A DNA stretch of 64,000 nt from Aphis gossypii (GCF_020184175.1 NC_065533.1:61976351-62040350); one strand, 5' to 3'. Numbered from the stretch's first letter, positions 23,698 through 33,490 are shown. A program made the numbers and translations. The notes: a model not told the origin generated them from the sequence alone.

Positions 23698-24417
23698 TCT
23701 ATTTCATTGTAATCATGTCAAGCTGTTGTTATTATAAAATTATATCTATGTGTTAATATTGGTATTGAATTGTGTATTTAATATTAAATAAAATGTTTCA
23801 AGTAGTATATTAATTACTGTTTTATTTTAATTACCATTATAATCAAAAACATTTTTCCCCAATTTTTTTTTAAGTTTATTATAGGTATTGACTAATAATA
23901 TTGAATTTAATAATACAATATTATTTATATTATTTAATATGAAATTATTGTTTTTGAATAAAATATAAAATATACAAACATTTTTTTTTTTTTTTTTTCA
24001 TAAATATAATAGATTATAAATGTATATGTCTGATCAACTGAACTACTTGGAAAAATAAAAATTTAAAAAAAATATAATTAATAAAAATGGCTATAAATTC
24101 TGACATAAAAATAATACATTTTGTGAAAAACTTTGATTAACCTACTGATTCTTTTGTTGTTTCTAAACACATATTTTTTAGCCTTTGTTCATATTTATTT
24201 TTTATTTATTAAAGCTGTAACAGTTAAGATATTTAACAATTTAATAATTATTTTTGAATTTGATTCAAGTACCTAGGTCAGTTAATCAAAAATATTAATT
24301 GTTCACCTTTTCTATTACAATTCCAATGCGACACGGCTATCCGCCGGTAATCGTATACTACAATGACGTCACTAGATCAGCTGCGGCGTGCGGGGTTTTG
24401 GTTTTGTTTACATGATT
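23698..24417. other. 3' non-coding part of P element
   Basis: Contains AATAAA near 23788, long A/T tracts (T run 23981-23998) and the right subterminal repeat. No gene. Confidence 0.6.
24354..24371 (-). promoter_or_regulatory. Right subterminal inverted repeat containing TGACGTCA
   Basis: Exact inverted partner of 20122-20139, about 47 bp inside the right TIR; the left copy is about 41 bp inside. Confidence 0.75.
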
Positions 24418-24457
24418 ATGAGGCAACCTCTATAATCTAAAAACCTTGCGTAGGTCC
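24418..24457 (-). repeat. P-element right TIR with target duplication
   Basis: Exact reverse complement of the left TIR (24418-24448), followed by CGTAGGTCC (24449-24457). Confidence 0.93.
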
Positions 24458-24650
24458 GAGCCAAATTTTTTATACGATCTTTTCGTTGAAAGTACGATCA
24501 TTTTAAAGCTCCTATACGACCTTCTCCCCTTGAAATACTGGCAACACTGCGTCGATGTACGTTCAGTCTGTTCAAGACAATCATATCGTACATACTATCT
24601 CCGCGTTTTGTAGCCTTTATTTTTTCGTTTTTACTTAAAATATTTACAAC

Positions 24651-25250
24651 ATGTTTAAATGCGATAAGTTACCAGATTTCATTGAAAGGAAAAAAGCTGT
24701 TATCAACCCGCAAAACTCAGACCAACAGTGCTTCAAATGGGCTTTATTAGCAAAACACATTACGGGTTCAAATAAACAACGTATAGAAAATTATACAACG
24801 CACGAAAAAAAATATAATTTTTCCGATCTCACGTACCCGACAAAATTACATCAGGTTAACATTTTTGAAAAAAATAATCTTAACGTAACTGTCAATGTTT
24901 ACGGACTCGAAAAACATTTCCAACCACCGCAAAAATTTCCAAAATATGAAGTGTTTCCACTGAAGGTGGTAGATGAAGAAAAAAACAGATCATTTCGACT
25001 TGTTACTAATAACCGATGATGAAAATTCTCATTTTACCTACATCTCTAATTTTTCGCGACGTGTGCGATCACAGAAAATCATCCAACATAATGCACGTGT
25101 TATATTTTGTAAACGATGCTTTACATCGTTCGAACCTCTAAATATTAATAAATATGAATTAAATGAATGCATACGATTTGAAGAACACAAGTTAATATGC
25201 GGAACACATAAACTAATTAGTTATATTATAAGCCCTTCTAGTTTTTCAAC
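24651..25250 (+). pseudogene. Type-B DNA polymerase relic, N-terminal part
   Basis: Starts at ATG 24651, before which lies a GC-richer 190-bp stretch (24460-24640) that could be its promoter. The block DFIERKKAVINPQNSDQQCFKW matches the same region of the copies at 6.6 and 14.1 kb. The frame changes near 24980, after a conserved VVDEEK, and the next frame (24973-25269) includes a Cys pair, CKRCF, and FEEHKLICGTHK. Homology ends about 25230, before exonuclease motif I. Truncated and frameshifted, therefore non-functional. It lies immediately downstream of the P-element insertion site. Confidence 0.65.
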
Positions 25251-25461
25251 CCACTTAAAACCACCCTAGGGCATGTGTTGTGACATTGCCCAACCGTACA
25301 GATTATTACCTAAAAAAATAAATGTATATTTAATAATATTTAATTATATATATATACTTACAATCTTGATAGATTAACCATGATTTGGACTTTGTTGGAT
25401 CATAATCTGGAGTCTTTTCATTATTATACATATATATTAACTTGTGTTCTTCAAATTTTTA
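25251..25461. other. Junction between polymerase relic and retroelement
   Basis: A short hairpin (GGGCA ... TGCCC, 25270-25292) and AT-rich sequence. No LTR terminus matching 31586-32282 is visible, so the 5' part of the retroelement is missing here. Confidence 0.4.
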
Positions 25462-26356
25462 TCAATTAGAATTAGAAATTAGAAATATGGACGAGCATTG
25501 TAAGGGAAATATGACCGATCGGGAGATGTGCTCAAAATACGATAATGTATTAAAAACAACTTTTAATGAAATATCCGTCCAACGGAAACAAATGTATGAA
25601 TCTATTGGTAGATATTTGTCACCAGGGGAACACACCACCCTACGTAGTGCTAGAGTGAAAAGAGGTTTAGTAAATATGATAGGTTCGGCAATGAAAACTT
25701 TATTCGGAGTTTGTGATGAGGAATGTGCGGAGGAAACTTTACGACACATAGACAAAGTCGAAGGTACCAACGAACGCATGATACATGTTATAAAAGACCA
25801 GACCACTGTAGTCAAATCTTCAATAGTAGGAATAAACAGTGCTTCAACTGAACTAAACCGGTTATATGACGAATTAAGACAAAAGCAACTAAGTCTAGAG
25901 ACAAACATAAAAGCTCTAATAAACAATACGTATACTTTAGAAACCTTGTTACTTTCAAATAGAATTTTCAGTATATTTACAGCGTTAATGACACAATACT
26001 CTTACGAAACCCAAACTTTAAGCGCCATAATAACTGCGGCTAGGACAGGTGTTTTACACCCAAGTTTAGTAACACCGCGAGAACTTGCAGCGCAACTAGT
26101 AGAAGTAAAATTACACCTACCACTTAACTTGAATTTACCAATGGGAACATTGCCAAGCGAAATACACGAATTTACAAAAATAACTAAAATTATAATATGT
26201 GTAGGAGTAAGCATTCTAATAATGACCATTGTACTACTAATTATTAGTATACACCATAACTTTAGATGTGTGAACAGATACAGATACAGATATGTAGTAA
26301 ACTTAATACACGAACAAGGAACAGAGTTAAACACGATGAGGGAGACTAGTGTATAA
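25462..26356 (+). pseudogene. F-like envelope, 5'-truncated copy with a different membrane anchor
   Basis: From 25462 to about 26190 this is nearly identical in DNA to 27554-28282 of the second envelope. It starts abruptly where the longer copy already encodes about 55 residues, so signal peptide and start are missing. It keeps the furin-type cleavage motif ARVKRG followed by the fusion-peptide-like GLVNMIGSAMKTLFG and the cysteine-containing DEECAEE segment. After EFTKITK the two copies diverge completely. Here a hydrophobic segment of about 23 residues (around IIICVGVSILIMTIVLLIIS) forms a membrane anchor with a short basic tail, ending at TAA 26356. Differences between copies cluster in the second half of the shared region. 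No translation start is evident. Confidence 0.6.
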
Positions 26357-26508
26357 AAAAAACATATAAAAAATAAATAATAAAAAAAAAAAAAACATGA
26401 ATAAAGATAGTAAATTAGATTTATTTTAGTATTAAGATACAAATGTAGTTAGTTTTAAATTTTACACTAATAACCAAAAAGTACTATAAGAGTTAAACTA
26501 TATTATAG
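26357..26508. promoter_or_regulatory. Spacer ending in a splice acceptor
   Basis: AT-rich sequence with AATAAA-like words, ending in ACTATATTATAG (AG at 26507-26508). Confidence 0.4.
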
Positions 26509-27259
26509 GAGCCGACAAATTGAAGTAATATATCTGACAACGGAAGGGCATAGGTGCATAGTGCCATTGGCGGAAAATGCACAATTAGACGTAGTTCCTG
26601 AATTCGGGTTGGAAATAAAAGAAACAGCAGGAGGACGTCTGGTGACTCTCCGGTTAAATAAGGGAGATGAAATGTTGGGGGAAATGCAGTTGTACACGTA
26701 TCTGGGGTGCATGGAGTTTGAAAGAAACCCTGTGTACTCGCACATATATGGTGCACATAACGAAATCTGCTGGGATTGGCATGAACCACATGAAACGCTG
26801 TCAGAGGAATCGGTACTCTGCCAATGTATTTTAGACAACTTCCGATGTGAAGGAAACCGAAGGATACATTTGACACCGATAACGTATGGAAGGCCGCACA
26901 TGTGGTTGCCTACCATGAACTTGTTGGGAAGCGTGAGCTTTTTTGCTAGCAGATGGGAATTAAAAATCGGATTCCTTAAAAATTTGGGTAGAAAAATAAA
27001 ACGCCCAAAACACTACTTCTTAGTGGGGGACAGGGAAATCCCCGCCTGCTTTGACCACCATGTGCACTCTGCGGCAGCACTTATGCCTTACCCGTTAAGT
27101 CCTCACGTAATAGAGCAATTTATTGCAACTTTGAGATCAGACCTCTTGAGAATCATACAAAGCGATGAGCCCTATACAAGACCTATGTGCTGGATCATGA
27201 AAAGAGAAATTATGAGGACAACGTCGGAGGAAATTTTTAACAAAATAAATGAAAAATAA
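26509..27259 (+). CDS. Unknown retroelement ORF (ORF-X)
   Basis: The frame is open from about 26480 through the acceptor at 26507-26508 to TAA at 27259, about 250 residues counted from the acceptor. No Met occurs near the beginning (first Met is well inside), so translation probably begins in an upstream spliced leader exon; the acceptor leaves one base to complete a codon, the same phase as the envelope acceptor at 27387. The protein has an acidic N-terminal half, Trp/His-rich motifs (EICWDWHEPHE), several Cys (LCQCILDNFRC) and a basic tail (GRKIKRPKH, MKREIMRTTSEEIF). It does not resemble reverse transcriptase, integrase, gag or envelope. The reading frame is intact. Function unknown. Confidence 0.55.
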
Positions 27260-27386
27260 TTGCTAGTAGTATTTAGTTAGAATTAATAAGATAATTTATG
27301 TTTAAGTAATAAAATAATAATAACGTAACATGACCTATTAAATTAATTAAGGTAAATATATGTCTAATTAGCATATTATTACATAG

Positions 27387-29344
27387 GTTTTTGTGTATAA
27401 TGATGGTGCAAGGACAGTCGCCATACACCATAGAAGAATTTAAAAATGAAACAAGTATATTTTATGAAAACCAAGGTGATATCAGAATAATAGGAGCTCA
27501 TTGGGAGCTCGTAACTTATATACCGTTAAGCGATTATGATTTAAGACATTATCAATTAGAGTTAGAAATAAGAAATATGGACGAGCATTGTAAGGGAAAT
27601 ATGACCGATCGGGAGATGTGCTCAAAATACGATAATGTATTAAAAACAACTTTTAATGAAATATCCGTCCAACGGAAACAAATGTATGAATCTATTGGTA
27701 GATATTTGTCACCAGGGGAACACACCACCCTACGTAGTGCTAGAGTGAAAAGAGGTTTAGTAAATATGATAGGTTCGGCAATGAAAACTTTATTCGGAGT
27801 TTGTGATGAGGAATGTGCGGAGGAAACTTTACGACACATAGACAAAGTCGAAGGTACCAACGAACGCATGATACATGTTATAAAAGACCAGACCACTGTA
27901 GTCAAATCTTCAATAGTAGGAATAAACAGTGCTTCAACTAAACTAAACCAGTTATATGACGAGTTAAAACAAAAGCAACTAAGTTTAGAAACAAACATAA
28001 AAGCTTTAATAAACAATACGTATACTTTAGAAACCTTGTTACTGTCAAATAGAATTTTTAGTATATTTACAGCGTTAATGACACAATACTCTTACGAAAC
28101 CCAAACTTTAAGCGCCATAATAACTGCGGCTAGGACAGGTGTTTTACACCCAAGCTTAGTAACACCGCGAGAACTTGCAGCACAACTAGTAGAAGTAAAA
28201 TTAAACCTACCACTTAACTTGAATTTACCAATGGGAACATTGCCAAGCGAAATACACGAATTTACAAAAATAACTAAAATTGCAGTATTTTATAGTGGTG
28301 ATCAAATAGTATTTCTGATCAAAATACCGTTGATAACGGAAACTCAATTGACTTTTATAAAAATCATACCTATACCACATCCTGTAGACATTGATCGACC
28401 GGATAACAAAACACATAGTATTGTATTAAAACCGGAATACCAATATGTAGGAATAACTAAAAATCGTAGACAATTTACAACATTTACCGAAACAGAATTA
28501 TTACACTGTACTGAAACAGAAACCTTTACTATTTGCCCGGAATTCCAACCAATACATACAACACGAATCAAAAGAACAACCGTGTGAAATTTCATTATTT
28601 AAAAATCCAGACCAGTTACCACCAAATTGTGAATCAGGAGTAATCATTATTTCTAAAAATATATACCACAAACTTAAGTATGCCAACACATGGATATACA
28701 CAACAAAAAAAGTTACATTAACAATTACGAGTCAGGGAATACAAGAACCATATATAGAAAAAATTAAAAATCAAGGGATAATTAAATTAAATCAGGAATG
28801 TAGAGCTTATGCAGAACATGTAGTGCTAAATCCGACAAGGGAAATCAAAACGAAGTATTTCACAAATTTCATACCTAAGATCGGAGTAGGGAGTATATCG
28901 TATAAGATCAATAACAGTATCAAGGACATTAAAATAGAAAAGTATAGACATAAGTTCGACTCACGCAAACTCGATAACGTACACGAAATGGCCCACTCAC
29001 TAGACGATGTAGAAAAAATGATAGACGAGGAAATACTTAAACAATCCGGAGTGGAAGTACAAAGTAATACCAATTCATTAATGATGTATGCAATTATGGC
29101 ATTGTTAGTATTCTCCATGTTTCTTTTGGCGTTTATATACATAAGTTATAAATGCAAACTGACCACTATGAGGGCCATAGGCCATCGAACAAGAACTATG
29201 GATAACGATATAACAAATAAAAAAAGAGAAGTCATACATGTGACGTCATCGGCAAAAGGGAATGGGGTTAAGGAAAAGCTACTAGATGACACACCAGATA
29301 GGCTAGCCCTAAGTAATATGCCGCCCTTACTAAAAGAACAATAA
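27387..29344 (+). pseudogene. F-like envelope fusion protein (errantivirus/baculovirus F type), one frameshift
   Basis: The frame begins at a splice acceptor (TTACATAG, AG at 27385-27386) with the hydrophobic FLCIMMVQGQ, which looks like the end of a signal peptide whose start is supplied by a leader exon. It contains the furin-type site ARVKRG (near 27741), an adjacent fusion-peptide-like segment, a helical heptad region, and then an ectodomain with regularly spaced Cys. A frameshift near 28555-28575 ends the first frame at 28587; the remainder is open in another frame to TAA at 29344. A C-terminal anchor (around 29080-29150) and a cytoplasmic tail of about 60 residues follow. Total about 650 codons, normal for F proteins. 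The lesion makes this copy non-functional as read. Such proteins mediate membrane fusion of insect retroviruses. Confidence 0.78.
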
Positions 29345-29553
29345 AATGTACAAATTAAATATATAGATATTTAGATATAATAAGGAATAATATTAATAAT
29401 ATAATATAACTTAGTAGTAATAATATAAGTTATTAACAATCACATAAATATATACCTAAGTATGTACTAAATGTATAAATAATAAATATGAAAATACAAT
29501 CACTAATACAAAATGTTTAATTATACAGAAAAGAGACACATAAATTCATAATT
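29345..29553. promoter_or_regulatory. Spacer with splice acceptor before exonuclease ORF
   Basis: AT-rich spacer; TTATACAG ends at 29528, 25 bp before the ATG at 29554. Confidence 0.45.
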
Positions 29554-30216
29554 ATGGACTTCGAGTTCTCAATGGTGAACAAGACAAGCATGGTTGTCAT
29601 CTCCGGAGCTATATCCAATAGCTTAGACCGATTTAAGATTAGGAAACTGGAGGGACGACCTCTTTTGCTACCACTTAACGAAGAAGCTCGACCTATGGGT
29701 GAGACGGAGCTTCAGGTGGCAATAAGAGAGATAAAAAGAGTGTTCAGAGTAAAAACTGATCTGAGAGATGCTTGTCTGGACCAAATGAAGCAGAGTTTGA
29801 GTTCAACGAAAAATAACTTAACACGGGGATATATTGATAGTTATATACGTAGAGGTAATAAGGAAAATGTGATAGTAGTGTGGAACGGACATTCAGACAA
29901 AAACATTTTAAAAAGATTAGATTTAGACCATTATCCTATGCTAAACATAACGTGTTACGACAAGTATTTCAATAAAAATTTTTATATTCAGTTTGAAAAA
30001 TTAGGCAATAGAGAAATAATTTTCGAAGTAGATATCGGTACATATAATAAAGCAGGAAGGCTACTTAATTTAGTAGAGACCCATGATATAATATGTAAAA
30101 AGAAACACCATACTACGTATGCGCATGATCCGAGAATGGATGTCAAATATACTAAATGTATATTTGATTATGTGATACGGAAACAGCGATATGAAAATCT
30201 AATAAAACATTTCTAA
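29554..30216 (+). CDS. Predicted DEDDh-type 3'-5' exonuclease encoded by the retroelement
   Basis: Intact 220-residue ORF starting MDFEF. The pattern fits DEDDh exonucleases: motif I D-x-E at residues 2 and 4, motif II in VVWNGHSDKNILKRL (Asn-Gly-x-x-Asp), and motif III HDPRMD, exactly H-x4-D, within YAHDPRMDVKYTKCIFDYV near residue 195. The helical middle (residues 40-95) is charged. No signal peptide or membrane segment, so it should act in the cytoplasm, nucleus or virion. It lies 209 bp after the envelope stop, behind its own splice acceptor, and 156 bp before a further ORF. Known gypsy-type elements encode RNase H but not, to my knowledge, a DEDDh nuclease. The alternative is a chance motif match in an unknown protein; order and spacing of the motifs argue against that. 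Confidence 0.62.
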   Translation: MDFEFSMVNKTSMVVISGAISNSLDRFKIRKLEGRPLLLPLNEEARPMGETELQVAIREIKRVFRVKTDLRDACLDQMKQSLSSTKNNLTRGYIDSYIRRGNKENVIVVWNGHSDKNILKRLDLDHYPMLNITCYDKYFNKNFYIQFEKLGNREIIFEVDIGTYNKAGRLLNLVETHDIICKKKHHTTYAHDPRMDVKYTKCIFDYVIRKQRYENLIKHF

Positions 30217-30372
30217 AAAAAAATATAATTTAAACAATAACAATAAAAGTAGTAATAAAACAAAAACAACGGTTACATTAATAATCAAAATACGAACGTA
30301 AAATTTCTTTTTTCAGAAATTCATAATTCTATAAATTACAAATCAACTCTACGAAATAAATAATAACCAATA
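30217..30372. promoter_or_regulatory. Spacer with strong splice acceptor before small ORF
   Basis: The pyrimidine tract and acceptor TTTCTTTTTTCAG end at 30316, followed by a 56-bp leader to ATG 30373. Confidence 0.5.
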
Positions 30373-30679
30373 ATGGATAGAATGGAGCAATTAGCTTCGG
30401 CAATATCGTTTAACATAGAAACGCAATTTCATATTAATCCAACACGGGGAGAATGGCATAATTACACAGCTTGTTTTGATTTTCATATAGTTAACCGCTA
30501 ATGAAAATATACTCGTACCTTACGAGGATGAAACTATATTGGAAATGATTGAGGCAGCCAAAAGATTTTTGTATGATATGGCGATAGACAGAGAATTTGG
30601 TGAACCATACTGTTATGAATTAAACTATTACCTCGAAATAATACAGAATCCACGAAATATATTGAATTACAGTAGATAA
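30373..30679 (+). pseudogene. Small retroelement ORF, single-base frameshift
   Basis: ATG 30373 opens a frame of 42 codons ending at TAA 30499-30501. A second frame covering the same codon-rich stretch continues to TAA at 30677-30679, about 60 more residues. The shift lies near 30487-30497 (an extra A in GTTAACC would explain it). The product would be an acidic protein of about 102 residues with aromatic Tyr-rich end (CYELNYYLEI). No signal peptide or recognisable domain. Its place behind a clean splice acceptor marks it as a genuine accessory gene of the element, probably active until recently. Confidence 0.45.
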
Positions 30680-31571
30680 ATGTATGTATAGAATGAATTG
30701 ATCAGGTAAAACGAAGTGGTTGGGGCTGTACGAAACACCTATCGACATAACATTTGACATATGATCGATGGGGTGGATTCTACGGCATCCCCAATGAGTA
30801 AAGAGTGATCAAGTAAACGTATTAATCAATTAGGGTTGTTGTCAATGTGGACGACGTACTTCAAATGATTAGTATGTCATTCCATGGGCAGCGAATCTTG
30901 ATTGAATAAATAAAATAACAATAACATACAAACTGGAATGATAATAAATATATATATATATATACACTTAGATTTAAGAAAACATACTGTACGAATAAGT
31001 TACTATTGGGATATGGAAATAAATTTGAATTATGGGGAACCTTATAGATTTTGTATTACTAATATATTATAATAAGTAAAGATATTATTTGTATTAATTA
31101 ATTTACCATATAAGAAACTATTGTAATCAAAGCATTATACTAACCACATATTTTATTGGAATTATCAAATCAATTATAATCACTATATTGTACTATTTAC
31201 TAACACTATATTTTATTGTAATCACAATTATAAATTATAAGAAAACTAACCAACACATTTAAAAATATTTAATCCAACCATATAATCATTAATTATATTA
31301 TAATCAAAATATTTAATCAAACTATTTAACCATTTGTAAGTGTAATCAATCCATATTTAATCAAAACTATATATACAACATATACATCATATATTCATAT
31401 TATATAACGAAAATACTTTAAATGTAAAAGCAAACAGAGAATTGTAATGTATGTCTTATATCAATGACTTGTAATCGATTATTGTAAACACTATAATATT
31501 GTAATAATTTGTAATTTAACTATTTTGTACTGAACTTTGAAAGATTTCTGTCTTTGAGACATAAACCTTTT
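30680..31571. other. 3' non-coding region of the retroelement
   Basis: AT-rich, with degenerate iterations of a short word around AATCAA/TAATCA between about 31120 and 31380. No ORF. Related sequence just upstream of the tract occurs at 35165-35230. Confidence 0.5.
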
Positions 31572-31585
31572 TTTTCGTGGGGAGG
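31572..31585 (+). promoter_or_regulatory. Polypurine tract
   Basis: A T-rich stretch is followed by CGTGGGGAGG immediately before the LTR. Plus-strand priming at such a tract defines the 5' edge of a 3' LTR. Confidence 0.65.
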
Positions 31586-32282
31586 TGCAACGTGCTCTGA
31601 TACTTATATTAAATATAATATATAAATTACATTCTGTAGCCGACAATAACCACAACGCTAGGGGGCATAACAAACATCCCTATAATTATGCTAAGGGTGA
31701 GCAGTTAAGCAAGTAATGATCGAGTATAGACCAACAATTTGGGACCTAAAATGAAAGGTAAAAGATAACTAATCAAAAGGTATCATCACACGTATGCTTT
31801 CTACCCGCTAGAAATAATGGCTATAATATGATTGCTATTTGGTGAAATGTGTGGATGCGTAATTACCACCCGGTAGAATATACAAGGTGCGTAATTACCC
31901 ACCCGGTAGAATATTATAGATACATAATTGACGCACGACATCGTTCAGATAACGCAAAGCGTGGGAAGAAGCGGATGCAGGTGCAGATGACCAACAGGGA
32001 CCTGAAGGTACCGCGGGAGTCCCTGGACGATATATAAGGGGGCCCAGATTAGGCACAATTCAGACGTGATCCACCAGAGTTAGAGCAAGCACCTTCACGT
32101 CACCCAGTTTAATATTTTATGTCTCCTGGACTTAGAATATTTTTCACAGTTTAATTAAATTAAATAATTGGACTTAGAATAGTTTTTAAATAAAAACACT
32201 TAGAATAAATTCGAGAGTTCATTTATTTCACAAAACCTTTCCGATTCGACATCATTCAACTGATTGTACGTGGCACGTTACA
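31586..32282 (+). repeat. LTR (697 bp) of the envelope-bearing retroelement
   Basis: Starts TGCAACGTGC and ends GCACGTTACA, an imperfect 10-bp inverted repeat with canonical TG..CA ends. Contains a TATA box (TATATAAG, 32031-32038) and AATAAA (32189-32194). The upstream polypurine tract identifies it as the 3' LTR. Diverged relatives start at 33203 (TGCTACGTACTTTGATACTT) and 35233 (TGCTACGTAATAT). The partner 5' LTR is not in the window. Confidence 0.75.
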
Positions 32283-32289
32283 TCCGCTA

Positions 32290-33172
32290 GAAACACAATT
32301 TCAACATTATTGGCCTAAAAACATGTCTCATCACGTATCAAAATAAATATCGAAATAATCCTGATGTCACGATTACAAACTACTTTGAAGTTCGTTTAGT
32401 TTCTGAAAATACTATTCCAAACACTTTGAACATTAAAAACACTTAGAACATATTGCATCAGCGTTTAAATTATTTCATTGATAAAATAATATATACCAAG
32501 GACCTTATGTCATTTTAACATTTCAAAAAAGACAAAATTAAAATTTGATAAACCAATATACGTGAAATTTTCTATATTGGATATCTTAAAAACATATATT
32601 TATAATTTCCATTATGATATAATGAAAAATAAATATGGTAAAAAAATATCACTGTTATATACGGACACCGATTCATTAATATATCGTATTAAATCAAATA
32701 ATTTTTTTAACAACTTAAAATATGATTTATTTGATCACTTTGATACTTCTAATTTTCCAATCAATCACTTTTGTTTCACTAATAAACGCAAAAGCATACC
32801 TGAGTATTTTATGAATGAACTAAAAAGTGAGATTATGACACAATTTGTAACGCTAAGACACAAATTATATGCATATGATGGGTGGTATTAAATACAAAAA
32901 AACCAAAGGGGTTAAGAAATATTTTAGGGACAAGTATATTATGACAGTCAACCATTATTTGGATGTTTTTCCAAAATTCAAAACATGCAGATGCACAAAA
33001 TGAAAAATCTAATCAAATTAATACATGCTGTGATATTAATTTAATACAGTCAACCAAATATCATGTATATTCAAAAACAGTGAAAAAAATTATATTGAGT
33101 GCAATGATGATAAACGGGTCATATTAAAAGGTGGTGTTTGCACACTACCATAAGGTCATTATAAATTAAACT
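32290..33172 (+). pseudogene. Type-B DNA polymerase relic, C-terminal part
   Basis: An open frame at about 32540-32891 contains polymerase motif C, LLYTDTDSLIY, with the invariant Asp-Thr-Asp, preceded by a KFDKPIY-like stretch that is also found at the end of the 6-9 kb relic. Downstream to 33172, in broken frames, family C-terminal blocks are seen (a VKKYF basic block, then DDKRVILKGG and LPYGHYKL). The region 32290-32540 is too degraded to assign. It lies directly after the LTR, while a polymerase N-terminus lies 5' of the retroelement at 24.65-25.25 kb. Confidence 0.6.
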
Positions 33173-33202
33173 AATGAATAATAAATATGGATAACATTTT
33201 AT

Positions 33203-33490
33203 TGCTACGTACTTTGATACTTCATCTACTAAATATATACATATAGGTACCTACTGCAACGTAGATCATAACAACCAAACATTAGAAAAGTAATAAATGT
33301 AATAAATACTATGTTGTAGGATTTATAGACAGGTTCATGAGAGTACATAATAATCAGTAACATATATAAGGAGGTCTTAGATAATAATAATAATCCTACA
33401 TGATTAGCCAGTTACCACGAGCACCTTCACTCCACCCAGTTCAATAATTATTGTCTCACAGACATCTAGGATAGGTTATCACAAGAAAAT
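33203..33490 (+). repeat. Diverged LTR fragment
   Basis: The start closely resembles the LTR start at 31586. Further shared segments are TATATAAGGAGG (near 33363) and GAGCACCTTCACTCCACCCAGTT (near 33419), matching 32031 and 32088 in order and with an internal deletion. Confidence 0.55.

Larger units (their letters stand above)
20050..24448 (+). mobile_element. P-type (THAP) DNA transposon, nearly complete, 4,399 bp
   Basis: 31-bp perfect terminal inverted repeats lie at 20050-20080 and 24418-24448, starting CAAGGTTTTTAG. They are flanked by the direct repeat CGTAGGTCC (20041-20049 and 24449-24457); P elements make 8-bp duplications, so one base may be a chance match. An 18-bp subterminal inverted repeat lies inside each end. 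One gene, a THAP-domain transposase, fills the interior. TIR length equals that of the Drosophila P element. The perfect TIRs and intact duplication point to a recent insertion. Confidence 0.93.
25462..32282 (+). mobile_element. 3' half of an LTR retroelement with envelope and accessory ORFs
   Basis: On one strand this segment holds, in order, a truncated envelope copy, an unknown ORF, a longer envelope, a DEDDh-type exonuclease, a small ORF, a polypurine tract and an LTR. Splice acceptors precede the last four ORFs (AG at 26507, 27385, 29527, 30315). gag, protease, reverse transcriptase and integrase are not present, and no 5' LTR is found, so the copy is partial. The envelope type is that of errantivirus/baculovirus F proteins. 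The set of accessory ORFs is not one I know from described gypsy-type elements. Confidence 0.6.

Noticed and set aside
25270..25292. Hairpin considered as a 5' LTR terminus
   Set aside because: Its sequence does not match TGCAACGTGC or GCACGTTACA, and no LTR interior follows.
25462..28016. Minus-strand frames opposite the envelope segments
   Set aside because: They occur identically under both envelope copies and follow the coding frame of the + strand; shadows.
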